A stretch of 64,000 bases of DNA from NCBI GenBank assembly GCA_007674295.1, contig CM017454.1, positions 118,305 to 182,304 on the forward strand. Direction: 5' to 3'. The notes below the pieces were generated by a model. The model saw only the letters and a list, made by a program, of their open reading frames with translations. It had not been told where the DNA came from and searched no databases. The DNA comes from Antonospora locustae (lineage: Eukaryota; Microsporidia). Positions 1 to 9,382 of the stretch are shown in pieces. Both the position numbers and the translations under genes were made by a program. Position 1 is the first letter of the stretch. Each line of letters starts with the position of its first letter.

Positions 1-801
1 ATAACCATTGTAGTTTTTCATCAGCTTTTTTAGCTTGTTCCACGTGCATTTTGGATAGAATTTGATGAAATTCAAGTACACTTCTCCAGGTTTGCATATA
101 CTACCTACGCGAAGCAAGTTGTCAAATATTTGAAAACCTATGTCAGGGCCCATTTTACTTAAAACAACTGCATAATCCTTCTTGTGTGATATTCGAAAAA
201 CCCATCTTTTTGCAGAAACGCAAATGTATGTTAGAAGTACGTTGTTTTTTTCTATCTTAGTATTCAAAGATGAATTTGTGATAGCCCTATAGTAGTTAAA
301 GTCAAAAAGTTGTGTTAATAAGAGATTGAATACCTTCTTATCTATTTTGCATGAAAATATTATTGCGTTATATTCATCATACAACTTATGAGCAAGCCTA
401 AGAAATTTTTTCTCTCTTTCGCTATCCAGCTTAAGTACAAATACATCATTAAGACTATTCCATTCACTAGAAATTTGTTTGTCATTAAAATGCTCCTCAT
501 AGAAATTGTCTGTAATGTAATTATCAGAAGTTGTATGTATTTTTTTGATTTGTATGTTTATGACAATATATGCACAAATAGTTACAATCACAAGTGCTAT
601 TTTCACATATGTTCTCTTTTCCAGTAAAGAAATCCCTGACAGTATCACAAATACCCAGTAACTTGGAGAATAGAAATACTGTACACAGATAGCGGAGATT
701 ACCGCAATGCAAATAATATTTCTTCGAACAAAGGCTACTGCGCTGTACATGCCACTTCGTACAAGCGGTAGATATGCATGTAATGTGATGGCATTCCTCA
801 T
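1..801 (-). CDS. Partial orphan membrane protein, C-terminus off the left edge
   Basis: An open minus-strand frame runs from an ATG at 799-801 to base 1 without a stop, giving at least 267 residues. The N-terminal ~75 residues hold two or three hydrophobic stretches likely to span a membrane (for example IICIAVISAICVQYFY and VKIALVIVTICAYIVINI). The rest is a soluble, Lys/Phe/Tyr-rich region with no motif I recognise. No CCC tract precedes this ATG; the next in-frame Met is 17 codons further in. A frame in another phase (524-883, minus) overlaps the N-terminus and looks like a shadow. Function is unknown. Confidence 0.55.
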   Translation of the reverse strand, partial: MRNAITLHAYLPLVRSGMYSAVAFVRRNIICIAVISAICVQYFYSPSYWVFVILSGISLLEKRTYVKIALVIVTICAYIVINIQIKKIHTTSDNYITDNFYEEHFNDKQISSEWNSLNDVFVLKLDSEREKKFLRLAHKLYDEYNAIIFSCKIDKKVFNLLLTQLFDFNYYRAITNSSLNTKIEKNNVLLTYICVSAKRWVFRISHKKDYAVVLSKMGPDIGFQIFDNLLRVGSICKPGEVYLNFIKFYPKCTWNKLKKLMKNYNGY

Positions 802-937
802 ATGGAAATTCTGATATCTTCCTTTTTTGCCACAGTTCAAAGGAGTGTGCAAGAGCGAATATACGAGCAGAGCTCTGCTGCATATTTGCAGCTCGTAGGT
901 GCCCGAAGATGCTAAAAGAGAAACAGTGTTTATTAAC

Positions 938-2995
938 TTAAATAAAGTCCCAGGATTTCAGCAATTTTGCATGTGCAACGCTTTTGGGGTCTTTGAATCC
1001 GTATGTAAGTGGCGAAAACAAAACAAAGCTGCAAACTGCACCAGCAACACAGACGAAGATCATCTTCCTAAGGTGCCTCATGATGTAGCTCACAGATAGA
1101 ATTGCGAACATCATGGCTGGAAAATAGTGGTGGAAGTACAGCACTCTTCCTATGAAGAAAAAAGGTACATAGTGGCAGATCCATCCAACAAAAAAAATAA
1201 AAACCTCGATAGCTTCCTTTTGAATATTTTTCATATCTTTCTTTTCTCTTTTTGCGCATATAGTTTTTGCAAGCAGAACAAGCGGGCCGGCAAGCACAGA
1301 TATGCTCGACAAATACCACGTGAATGGATTTCCAAACATGTAGAACTTGTGTTTTTCGTCATTGTCCCATGAGACCATACGCAGTCCCCGTCTGAGAATG
1401 AACCATTCGTAGGGCCGCGATGTTATTCTCAATGGTTCAAGGTCCTCATCTTGCTTAAAGGAACTGTTTACCTGGAGCATGGCCCTGTTTAACTCAAAGA
1501 AGTGGTGGAAAAACATGTTTCGGTGGTTTAGGACCTCTCTGTACTCGGTGTTTCGAGGAGACAGAAGTTCATTTCGCTCAATGTTCCAGATGGTTTTGTC
1601 GTCTTTTGTCTCTGTGCAGGTGACCTCACCCTGTCCAAAGCCCCACACAGGATAATGCTTTGCAGAGGACGATAGGTAACACTGTTTTTGTGTGTTGAGC
1701 ATTCGAAAGCGCGTTGTCATGCTTTTGAGGCGGGGCTCGCGGCCTAGAAGATCTGATTCAACCTCGACCTTCCACAGGTTATGCTGTGTAAGCTCCTTTG
1801 TGCAGCCGACCAGAATTCCATCTGACATAAATGCAGATCTATCGACTACACCTAGGTATCTTTTTGTTGTAGAGTGGATAAGCACAACCATGTCTCCGTC
1901 CTGTAGAAAATCAACACTCTCGTCACCACTTGTTACCTTTTGAAACGCCCAGTCGTTGTTTTCGTCCTTGTAATTGTACGTTGTCACCTGGTTTTCGGTT
2001 GAGTCGGGGTATGTGCTGTCATGTGAGTGCAGGTTGCCTCCAGCCATCTTTGATGCTTTGATTGTTATTGGAAATCCGTACTCTATGTACTTTCCCAGCT
2101 TGGCTATTCTGTTGTTTCGGAGCCTAAGCTGAAACAGCGAGCTCATATGGGCCTCGTCGCTTGAGCTGTTGACAAGGATGGCAAAATGAACAACAAACCA
2201 AAACACATAGACAGCGATGGGAACCACTAGAAGAAACAGGGCTCTTTCTGCGAACTTCCTTGCAAAAGACAGAAGCGAGTCGTATTTGAGCGACATGTAC
2301 AGCTCCCATGTAATGTATATTCCAACAAAAAGCATCGTAAAGCAGCCAATCCACTTGACACTCAAAACAAGGCCGATTGATATTCCAAGGAGAAACATGT
2401 TGGTTCTCTCGCCTCTTCTTCCTCTCTTAGCGAACCGTGCAAACGAGTACAGAACACATGATGTAAACAGAAGTAGGTGGGAGTCCAACAAAATAAGTCT
2501 TGATATCGATGTTATTCCGTTTTCAAAGATGTAGAGAAGAGAGAAGAGCCCGCACCACTTTATGGAATACTCAAGCTCTCGCATTGTGCCATATGTAAAC
2601 AGGGGAATGAGCGCGGACACTGCTGCATGGAATCTTCTCATCGTGCAGTAGTCCAGGGTATCCGGATATGGCTCGCCCGATTTGAACTTGAACTGTGTAT
2701 CCTGGTTTGATATGAGCCCGCCCAATGCAGTCATGAGCTTGCCCAAAGGCGGGTGTACGTCGAAGTAGAACTCTCTCTTCATGTATTTTCTTGCAAACTT
2801 TCCAAAGTGTGCCTCGTCCCAAATAACGTAATTTCCGCTCTCTATTCTATATGTCTTTATTAGAAAACTCAAAAGGAAAATGGCAACCAGAATAAGGCTC
2901 TCATGTCCCCTTCTGCAGCATCTGCATTGCTTGCACAGACCTGCTTTCATGTTTCGTAAACAAAAGTGTGTTTTAATCAATCTGTTCTGAAACAT
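938..2995 (-). CDS. PMT2: Protein O-mannosyltransferase, PMT2-like
   Basis: Transfers mannose from dolichyl-phosphate-mannose to Ser/Thr of proteins in the ER. The 685-residue product has the PMT order: a first membrane segment near residue 40, the catalytic loop with WDEAHFG and DVHPPLGK (about residues 59-86), several membrane helices, a lumenal MIR-type region (LHSHDSTYPDS, then GDMVVLIHS and a C-terminal MIR repeat), and C-terminal helices including the conserved YFHHYFPAM. The LHSH...TYP...YKDENNDW loop is closest to the PMT2 subfamily. The longer open frame starts at a non-ATG codon, so I use the ATG at 2995; an alternative is 2950. It is slightly shorter than yeast PMTs (about 750). 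O-mannosylation of spore-wall and polar-tube proteins is a plausible role (inference). Confidence 0.9.
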   Translation of the reverse strand: MFQNRLIKTHFCLRNMKAGLCKQCRCCRRGHESLILVAIFLLSFLIKTYRIESGNYVIWDEAHFGKFARKYMKREFYFDVHPPLGKLMTALGGLISNQDTQFKFKSGEPYPDTLDYCTMRRFHAAVSALIPLFTYGTMRELEYSIKWCGLFSLLYIFENGITSISRLILLDSHLLLFTSCVLYSFARFAKRGRRGERTNMFLLGISIGLVLSVKWIGCFTMLFVGIYITWELYMSLKYDSLLSFARKFAERALFLLVVPIAVYVFWFVVHFAILVNSSSDEAHMSSLFQLRLRNNRIAKLGKYIEYGFPITIKASKMAGGNLHSHDSTYPDSTENQVTTYNYKDENNDWAFQKVTSGDESVDFLQDGDMVVLIHSTTKRYLGVVDRSAFMSDGILVGCTKELTQHNLWKVEVESDLLGREPRLKSMTTRFRMLNTQKQCYLSSSAKHYPVWGFGQGEVTCTETKDDKTIWNIERNELLSPRNTEYREVLNHRNMFFHHFFELNRAMLQVNSSFKQDEDLEPLRITSRPYEWFILRRGLRMVSWDNDEKHKFYMFGNPFTWYLSSISVLAGPLVLLAKTICAKREKKDMKNIQKEAIEVFIFFVGWICHYVPFFFIGRVLYFHHYFPAMMFAILSVSYIMRHLRKMIFVCVAGAVCSFVLFSPLTYGFKDPKSVAHAKLLKSWDFI

Positions 2996-3030
2996 AGCCA
3001 AAAGTGTGTTGCACTAGCATTTTCTGCTTA

Positions 3031-3363
3031 CTAAACACCCTTATTGAACGGATCCTCGCTCATCCTGAACTGAACCTCCTCTCCTGGATTAAACGGTGGA
3101 TATCCTGAATAAGGACAGTCATCGCATCGAAACGCGTCGCCAAGATAGCAGCTGCCGCACGCAGACCTAGCGCTCCTTCTTTCTGCATCCTGGGCGCCAC
3201 ATGTGCAGTTTGCACACGGTCTTTTTTTTGCACTTTCTGTCCTCACCACAACTTTCTTTTGTCGATCTGCATCTGTAAGAAAGTCCTCGTCTATCTCCAC
3301 AACTCTTGGATTGCTGTGCATGGCTCTTTTCAGAAGATCTTTGAGCTCTTGTGGGCCAGCCAT
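3031..3363 (-). CDS. DRE2: Anamorsin/Dre2 C-terminal Fe-S domain protein
   Basis: Dre2 carries electrons to the cytosolic iron-sulfur cluster assembly machinery. The 110-residue product is only the C-terminal CIAPIN1 domain: CANCTCG (Cys50, 53, 55) and the twin CX2C motif CGSC...CDDC (Cys69, 72, 80, 83) with the diagnostic spacing of seven, followed by a [10 protein letters not shown] tail. The methyltransferase-like N-terminal domain of other Dre2 proteins is absent. The first Cys of the usual CXnCX2CXC [2Fe-2S] motif is also missing, since no Cys lies upstream of residue 50. A CCCCC tract stands directly upstream of the ATG. It is packed 36 bp from the PMT gene and 23 bp from RPP1. Confidence 0.88.
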   Translation of the reverse strand: MAGPQELKDLLKRAMHSNPRVVEIDEDFLTDADRQKKVVVRTESAKKRPCANCTCGAQDAERRSARSACGSCYLGDAFRCDDCPYSGYPPFNPGEEVQFRMSEDPFNKGV

Positions 3364-3386
3364 TGGGGGTGTCGTGTGCCAGAAGA

Positions 3387-4088
3387 CTAGATATCAAATT
3401 CCTTTATTATAAAGTCAGCCTTAAGGCTTCCCTCATCCACGTCATTCGCAACGCAGTCCTTAAAGGAGTATCTTCTTAGTGCACAGAGCTTTAGGAGTCT
3501 GTGCGGGTTCTCTTTTGTTACCATCTCTGCCCTGCGAGGGTTGAGGCCAGCAAACCTCAAGAACTTGTGTATGTCCTGGGGTCTCTTGATCTCAGTGCTG
3601 CATCTTGCGCCGCTGCTAAAAACGACGTTTCTCCCTTTTGTGATGTGAAGAAGATTGAAGACGTTTTTCATCCAGCACACACGCTCTCTGTTTTCGTACA
3701 GGGCGTTTCGCATCTCCACCTCAAAAAACACGTCTCTCTCGATTGCCTTTCTCACCAGCCCATTTTTCAGAGGAAACTCAATCCTTGCAAGGTCAAACGT
3801 AATAATGTCCGTGCACCACTTTTCGCATGCATATCTGAACGTGTTTTCGTCTGAAATTTTAATCGATAGCACATCATATCCTCTAAGCTTGCCTAGCTGC
3901 ATGCGTGCAATGTCTTCTGGAAGTATCTCAACCACAACCTTTTTGTAAAACCTTTTGCTCGAATGAACGGTCTCAAACGCAGGCACAGAGGCACAGCTAG
4001 ACCTTATTTGCTTGGTGACGCAAAAGCCTGTATAGTCCGTGTCCTCAAGAGAGGAAAAGAACTCTGCTATTCCAACGTCAAAGTACAT
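3387..4088 (-). CDS. RPP1: RNase P/MRP subunit p30
   Basis: Protein subunit of nuclear RNase P and RNase MRP, which process tRNA and rRNA precursors. The 233-residue product shows the p30 TIM-barrel-like pattern: MYFDVGI at the N-terminus, [14 protein letters not shown] in the middle, then [16 protein letters not shown] and [11 protein letters not shown], typical of the family core, and a later [10 protein letters not shown] segment with an RRPQDI-like helix. Length is somewhat below yeast Rpp1 (about 290). The sense strand has AACCCATCCTATG at the start, fitting the CCC start context. Assignment rests on pattern recognition of the core motifs. Confidence 0.8.
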   Translation of the reverse strand: MYFDVGIAEFFSSLEDTDYTGFCVTKQIRSSCASVPAFETVHSSKRFYKKVVVEILPEDIARMQLGKLRGYDVLSIKISDENTFRYACEKWCTDIITFDLARIEFPLKNGLVRKAIERDVFFEVEMRNALYENRERVCWMKNVFNLLHITKGRNVVFSSGARCSTEIKRPQDIHKFLRFAGLNPRRAEMVTKENPHRLLKLCALRRYSFKDCVANDVDEGSLKADFIIKEFDI

Positions 4089-4229
4089 AGGATGGGTTGT
4101 TTATGCTCATAACATAGAGAGACCATTTGCTCAATGGCCTCGTGTGCTGAAAATGCATAGGCCTATTGAGCACAGCAGGACTTATTTAATGATGGAGACA
4201 AAGCCAAGCCAAACTTAAAAACATATCCC

Positions 4230-5816
4230 ATGGAAAAGCAAACCATATATACGGACTCACTAGAAAACCACGGATACGAAAAGCTAAAGGCATGGATAGA
4301 AGACTCGCTAGATCAGTTCAAACAAGAACTCATGCAGATTCTGTACCCGATATTCATACACATATACTTTGATTTGATAATACAAAAAAAAAACTATGAG
4401 CATTTCTTCAAGACGTATAAGGGCGACTTCCACAAGGCAGAGATCGAAATGTTTAGCTCACTCAGCGATGCCCAGCATATAAAGGAAAACAATCAGGCAA
4501 CTGCATACCGAACGGAAAAGTACACCATAAGCATGGGAAAGTATGCATTCAACCTCCTTCTTAACTTTCTTGAGGAGAATGAGCTGAATTACATTCTCAA
4601 ACTGATTAACCAGTACATTGACATAAAGGTGTATGTGGGACAGAAGAGGGAGATAGAAGGGCTTGTCAGCTGCAGCATGGAGCCCATAAACCTAACAACG
4701 TTTCTTGTATCCAAAGAGTGTGAGGAGAGCATTCTGAAGGACGAGAAGTACAAGTACGACCACCTGGAGACCTTTGTATCGCAGCTTAGAAAGAAGAGAG
4801 AGAACAAGAACACAGGATATTCTGGGTCTTATGTTTCTGCAGAGATTGAGAAGCTAAAGGACATCACAAAGAGAATAACATGCAATGCAAAAAACCTGCC
4901 TTCAATATGTTGCTACACTGTGTTCAACACATACGAAGAGCTCACTTGCTCAGAAATAAGTCCTGACTCGCGAATTCTTGCGCTAGGCTTTAAAAATAGC
5001 ACCATCGAGGTGCATGCACTTGACCAGCCACTGAGAAAGCTGAAGAAAAGCTCCGAGCTAGAAAAGAGCGAGATGAAAGAGACATACGATGAAAGCGCAC
5101 ATGAGAAGCTAGTAGGACACCAGGGTCCGGTCTTCTCGCTCAGGTTTTTTCAGACAGGCAAGTTTCTGGTCTCTTCATCACATGACTGTACAGTGAGGCT
5201 GTGGTCACTAGAGCTTTTCTCTCTGATATCCATATACAAGGCTGGGTTTCCAATTTGGTGCGTTGACGTGACAAAGGATTTCTACTTTGCAATGGGTGGT
5301 GCAGATAGAGTTGCATCGATATATTCCATTATGAACAACAAGCCAGAACGGATATTTACAGCGCTGAGCGACGTGACTTTTGTCAAGTTTCACCCAAACT
5401 CAAACTACCTGTTTTTCGGCTCTAGCGACACGTATGTGAGAATGGTTGATATACATTCAGCGAAGCTGGTACGCGTCTTCAACGGGCACACAGACACCAT
5501 CACGTGCATCGATGTTTCTCACTGTGGCCAGTTGCTGGCAACGGGGTCCAAGGACAAGTCAGTTATTTTGTGGGACATAAATAGTAGCAAGATACTTTCA
5601 ACATTCAAGGCACATACATCCTATGTATATTCTGTCAGCTTCTGCTGGTTTGGTAGCATTTTGGCATCGTGCGGTGCAGACTGCTCTGTGCAGCTGTACG
5701 ATACATCAGACCCAAAGGGCCAGACACTTGCCACTTTCTACACAAAAAACACGCCTCTGCATTGCTGCAAGTTTGGGTACAGAAACATTCTTTCTGTCAT
5801 CGGACCGTACCAGTAG
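4230..5816 (+). CDS. TAF5: TFIID subunit TAF5 (WD40)
   Basis: Scaffold subunit of TFIID (and of SAGA in other fungi). The 528-residue product has the TAF5 NTD2 helical domain at about residues 12-135 (LKAWIEDSLDQFKQEL, a helical region ending in LEENELNYILKLINQYI). A linker follows, then six or so WD40 repeats from about residue 230 to the end (for example GHQGPVFSLRF...VSSSHDCTVRLWS, GHTDTITCIDVS...ATGSKDKSVILWD). The N-terminal LisH segment of larger TAF5s is not evident. CCC immediately precedes the ATG (4227-4229). The next gene starts about 180 bp downstream on the same strand. Confidence 0.88.
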   Translation: MEKQTIYTDSLENHGYEKLKAWIEDSLDQFKQELMQILYPIFIHIYFDLIIQKKNYEHFFKTYKGDFHKAEIEMFSSLSDAQHIKENNQATAYRTEKYTISMGKYAFNLLLNFLEENELNYILKLINQYIDIKVYVGQKREIEGLVSCSMEPINLTTFLVSKECEESILKDEKYKYDHLETFVSQLRKKRENKNTGYSGSYVSAEIEKLKDITKRITCNAKNLPSICCYTVFNTYEELTCSEISPDSRILALGFKNSTIEVHALDQPLRKLKKSSELEKSEMKETYDESAHEKLVGHQGPVFSLRFFQTGKFLVSSSHDCTVRLWSLELFSLISIYKAGFPIWCVDVTKDFYFAMGGADRVASIYSIMNNKPERIFTALSDVTFVKFHPNSNYLFFGSSDTYVRMVDIHSAKLVRVFNGHTDTITCIDVSHCGQLLATGSKDKSVILWDINSSKILSTFKAHTSYVYSVSFCWFGSILASCGADCSVQLYDTSDPKGQTLATFYTKNTPLHCCKFGYRNILSVIGPYQ

Positions 5817-5997
5817 TTTTCAAACAAGCCTCGAAGCACACAACAAATGAGGCAATCTGCCAGAATGTGATAAAGTGTGTCTCATAGTTTTTGCCATTCA
5901 TTCACCTGTGCAGAGTGGTACGGTTGCAGCACATAGACAAGTGGCCATTAAAATGCGCAATGTAACACCCTAAACACTACTATAAACACAAGGATAC

Positions 5998-7167
5998 ATG
6001 ATGGACATGGAAAAAGAAGTCAGAAGTGTTTTAGAAAGAGTCAGAGACGATGAGTGGTGGAGTAGAAATGAAGCAAGAATAAACGAGTTGTTCAAGAACA
6101 AGCGCTGCATATCGATTTTGAAGAAAAGTATAATGTCAGATAAAAGTTTTTATGCGCTTGAGGTTATAAAGAGACTGAACATCTTTGTGGAGGACAGCTT
6201 TGTGTTAGACTCTCTGACATTACGCACGCACATAAACCAGCACATGTACCATTCTCTGTACAGTCTTTACCAAAAAAAGCTAATATCGCCCAGTTGCCTT
6301 GATAAGGTCAAAAAGAAATTCATGGTCATGAAGAATGCGTCTCTTCTCTTTGCAGATGTGGAAAACAAGTTCATAATGTCGAGGCTTGAGAAGGACAGGT
6401 ACAACTTCAAAAAGATTCGTGAGGAGTCAGCAAAAGTATATGACTACGAAAGCGAGGCCATGATGTACATCAAAAGGACAGGCGCTTTGAACGCAAACGA
6501 CATCGCTCACTTCAGCGCTCTCTGCTACACAGAGGATGTCTTGATACTTTTTAACATGGACGCCCTGTTTTCATTAAACAGCAATGATCCGAGAATGTGG
6601 GAGCTCAGAAAGGCCCTGTACAAGCCGATCACTTTTCTGCAGCACAACACGTTCCGTCTTAAAGGAGACGTTTCGTATTCAATGCTTGAGTTTAGCTACA
6701 AAAACAACTTTCCGATAGATTCACACAAAAGCATTGCAGGATACCTGAGCGACCTGCACACAGCAAGAAGCACCTACACAAACACAGACTTCAAGAACTT
6801 CAAGAGGCACGATATACTGCGGTCTCTAGACGCACACACGCAGCACATGCTTTCTGTTGCTAGAAGAATAATCAGAAACCTGAACGAAAACGGTGTTGAC
6901 TTTTACTGTATATCACAGTACCCCCTAGGAAAGCTGTTTGCGTCTATGGTTGTCTTCAATTTTGAGTTTGTCAGCTTTCAACGTCTTTTTTCCTTGAGCA
7001 GGGCAGAGGTGCTTGAGTTCACTTCAAAGAAAAACTACCTCCATCCTAAAAAGAAAATCATCCTTTTTGGATTGAGTGTTCCCTCCTACGAGTGTTCTCT
7101 GCTATCAAACGTCATTGAAGAGTACGACATCGCCATGGCAGAAAGTGTGCTTGTGGGGTACTTGTGA
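5998..7167 (+). CDS. Orphan protein, 389 residues
   Basis: I do not recognise a family. The product is 389 residues, soluble, rich in Lys, Leu, Phe and Ser, with mostly helical character and no membrane segments, signal peptide or obvious catalytic motif. A run of helices (EKEVRSVLERVRDDEWW; FIMSRLEKDRYNFKKIREE) precedes a C-terminal half with alternating hydrophobic stretches. It starts ATGATG; either Met could be used. It lies on the same strand as TAF5 and the next small gene, 58 bp away. The coding frame is open throughout and codon use resembles the neighbours, so I treat it as real. Confidence 0.75.
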   Translation: MMDMEKEVRSVLERVRDDEWWSRNEARINELFKNKRCISILKKSIMSDKSFYALEVIKRLNIFVEDSFVLDSLTLRTHINQHMYHSLYSLYQKKLISPSCLDKVKKKFMVMKNASLLFADVENKFIMSRLEKDRYNFKKIREESAKVYDYESEAMMYIKRTGALNANDIAHFSALCYTEDVLILFNMDALFSLNSNDPRMWELRKALYKPITFLQHNTFRLKGDVSYSMLEFSYKNNFPIDSHKSIAGYLSDLHTARSTYTNTDFKNFKRHDILRSLDAHTQHMLSVARRIIRNLNENGVDFYCISQYPLGKLFASMVVFNFEFVSFQRLFSLSRAEVLEFTSKKNYLHPKKKIILFGLSVPSYECSLLSNVIEEYDIAMAESVLVGYL

Positions 7168-7224
7168 GTCCATCAACACTGTCTTTTTTTTGTGGTACAA
7201 ACAAATCAGCCCACACAAAGAAAA

Positions 7225-7620
7225 ATGGATATCGACTTATTTGGCATATACACACAGATTTCACACAAAAAAAAGAGAAACAAGCTCCACATCGAAAACT
7301 GCACTGCAGAGCAGATATTCTACCAGATAAAGGAGCTTACAGATAGTGTTATAGAACGTGCAGAGTCTCTTTTGTCCAAGATGCACCACTGCAGTACAGA
7401 AGACGACCATCAGAGCTCGTATCAAGGCAGTTGCAACGATAATGAGGTTGAAGACAGCGGCATTGTTTTCGAGGATGACATTCTTGACTGCCCAAAAAAA
7501 TTTTTTGATAAAATGGACGAGAATGTTGGCACCGTGGGCAACAGTGATGAGATAACGTCTGACTACTTGGCTGATCTTGATGCGAATCTCGAGAAACCAA
7601 AGTCATATGAACACAAGTAA
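7225..7620 (+). CDS. Small acidic orphan protein
   Basis: Product of 131 residues. The open frame extends upstream to 7192, but the ATG at 7225 gives a cleaner N-terminus (MDIDLFGIYTQISHKKKRN) and has an AGCCC tract about 15 bases upstream. The N-terminal half is basic and then helical (TAEQIFYQIKELTDSVIERAE, possible coiled coil). The C-terminal half is strongly acidic and low in complexity. No family is recognised. It sits between the 389-residue orphan and the SNM1-like nuclease on the same strand. Confidence 0.6.
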   Translation: MDIDLFGIYTQISHKKKRNKLHIENCTAEQIFYQIKELTDSVIERAESLLSKMHHCSTEDDHQSSYQGSCNDNEVEDSGIVFEDDILDCPKKFFDKMDENVGTVGNSDEITSDYLADLDANLEKPKSYEHK

Positions 7621-7775
7621 GTGTCGCCTGTCATGCAACAATGTGTAAATCTGCGCTTAGTGAAGTCAATCTGAAAATTCACTGCATGTCTCCACGCAAC
7701 TGCGCATGTTTTCTAACAAAATATCCAGAACTGCATGTAATTTCCTTTTTCTGAAAAACATAAGACCCAGGATAT

Positions 7776-9050
7776 ATGAGATACAACACCGTTGTGCATG
7801 TTCCGCTCAAAAAGCGTGTTCCTGGTACAAAATACACGGTAGATTGCTTCAACATTCCTCGTACCTACTCCACACATCATTTTCTTTCCCATTTTCATGC
7901 AGACCACTACAGAGGATTGAATAGGTCGTTCACTGGGTCTATATACTGTTCGGAGACAACAGGTAACCTTGTGCACCTGTTGCTAAAGGTTCCTCGATCG
8001 CAGATAAACACTCTTTGTATGTACAAAACATGCAAGCTGGCCCCAGGCCATTTTGTCACGTGTCTTGATGCAAATCACTGCCCAGGCGCTGTTTGCTTTG
8101 TATTCAGCATAGACGGAAGAAACTATCTGCACACAGGTGACTTCCGAGCAGCACCTTGCTTCTATGAACAGCCACTCCTGAACCTAAAGTTTGACACGAT
8201 ATTCCTGGACAACACCTTTGAGAGTTACAGGTCCTTTTGTGCACAAAGGGATGCGGTCAAAATGATACTAGAAATCATCTTGAAAAAGCAGTCGCAGAGC
8301 TGTCTTGTACCGCTTAGGTTTGTATTTCTGTTTTCCAGCTATCTGGTGGGAAAGGAAAAATGCTTTCTTACGGTTGCAGAGTACTTTGACAAATATGTTA
8401 CAGTGAATAGCAGGAAGATGCGTGTATACAGCTCGTATTGCAGCTATTCTATAGAGAAGCTCAACAAGGAGGTCCTTGACTTTGTAGACTACGCAAGAGA
8501 GACCATTGACATATCGCTTCAGAATAGAAATGCAGTGCATTCAGAGACGCCAAGCTACTGCAAGTGCGGTGGCGTCGTACCTTGCAGAGAAGAGACACAG
8601 TGCATCACATGGAAACCCGTTCAAAAAGGCATGCTGCGGTACACGAGCAAGGCAAGAGTCCTCAGTACACATCGTGTTGTGGCTGAGGAAAGTAGCTGTG
8701 AAGGTGAAAAACAAGAGGCAGGCAGTGTGACAAAAAACAGAAGATCTCCCTTTGACAGAATAACAACAGAAGTAAGAGACACAAACATATTTTTGGTAAG
8801 TGCGTGCACAGTGAACAAGGACAAAATCAACACAATAGTCAGAGATATAAAATGCGACCGTGTGGTTGTTTTTTGCGGAACAGGCTGGGCAGGCAAAACA
8901 GCCTTTTACGACCTTGAGAGGAAAAACATGGTTACAAGAAAGGGAATAGAGGTAATCTACATACCATACTCAGAACACTCGTCGTCAGAGGAGCTTGGTG
9001 AGTTCAAGAGTAGAATGTCATACACGGCCATTATAAACACCGTAAAATGA
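7776..9050 (+). CDS. PSO2: SNM1/PSO2 family DNA cross-link repair nuclease
   Basis: Metallo-beta-lactamase/beta-CASP 5' exonuclease acting on interstrand cross-links. In the 424-residue product, the MBL zinc-binding motifs are at HFHADH (39-44), the SNM1-type DANHCPGA (98-105) and HTGDFR (119-124). IFLDNTF (142-148) is at the position where the family usually has LDTTYC. The C-terminal beta-CASP part ends with IPYSEHSS, with the conserved His near residue 401. A variable Cys-containing linker (CKCGG, VVPCREE; about residues 270-340) separates the MBL motifs from the C-terminus. A CCC tract lies 8 bases before the ATG. It could also be described as Artemis/SNM1A-like; substrate is inferred from family only. 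Confidence 0.85.
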   Translation: MRYNTVVHVPLKKRVPGTKYTVDCFNIPRTYSTHHFLSHFHADHYRGLNRSFTGSIYCSETTGNLVHLLLKVPRSQINTLCMYKTCKLAPGHFVTCLDANHCPGAVCFVFSIDGRNYLHTGDFRAAPCFYEQPLLNLKFDTIFLDNTFESYRSFCAQRDAVKMILEIILKKQSQSCLVPLRFVFLFSSYLVGKEKCFLTVAEYFDKYVTVNSRKMRVYSSYCSYSIEKLNKEVLDFVDYARETIDISLQNRNAVHSETPSYCKCGGVVPCREETQCITWKPVQKGMLRYTSKARVLSTHRVVAEESSCEGEKQEAGSVTKNRRSPFDRITTEVRDTNIFLVSACTVNKDKINTIVRDIKCDRVVVFCGTGWAGKTAFYDLERKNMVTRKGIEVIYIPYSEHSSSEELGEFKSRMSYTAIINTVK

Positions 9051-9382
9051 ATGTGTCTTAGATGGAGACGGATTGCCATGCAATGTACGCTGCTTTTGGG
9101 CCTTAGTATTATGGATGTATACAATCAGCAAGATGTACCTAGACTCGCTGTTAATTGTTAGGCTAGCTTTCTGCATATCGGAATCTGTAAGGTTTTTCAT
9201 TCAAGCAATCTGGGTTTATTCAAGTTCAATCCGCATCATGTTATTTGTTTCTTGAGGACACGAATGCAGCACAAAATGCGGAGATAGTGGCTTGGGTGGT
9301 CTGTACAACGTACAAAAGTACCTATACGCATCAAAGGAGCGAAATCGCAAGATATTAAAGTGGTTTTCGATGTCCCACATAT
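9051..9382. other. Intergenic gap, nothing recognised
   Basis: A 332-base AT-rich spacer between convergent genes (SNM1-like on plus, farnesyl diphosphate synthase on minus). It contains only short overlapping open frames with no sequence I recognise and no tRNA-like element. Confidence 0.6.

Noticed and set aside
8796..8801. GTAAGT inside the PSO2-like gene as a possible intron donor
   Set aside because: No TACTAAC-type branch point follows and the reading frame with conserved C-terminal motifs is continuous through it.
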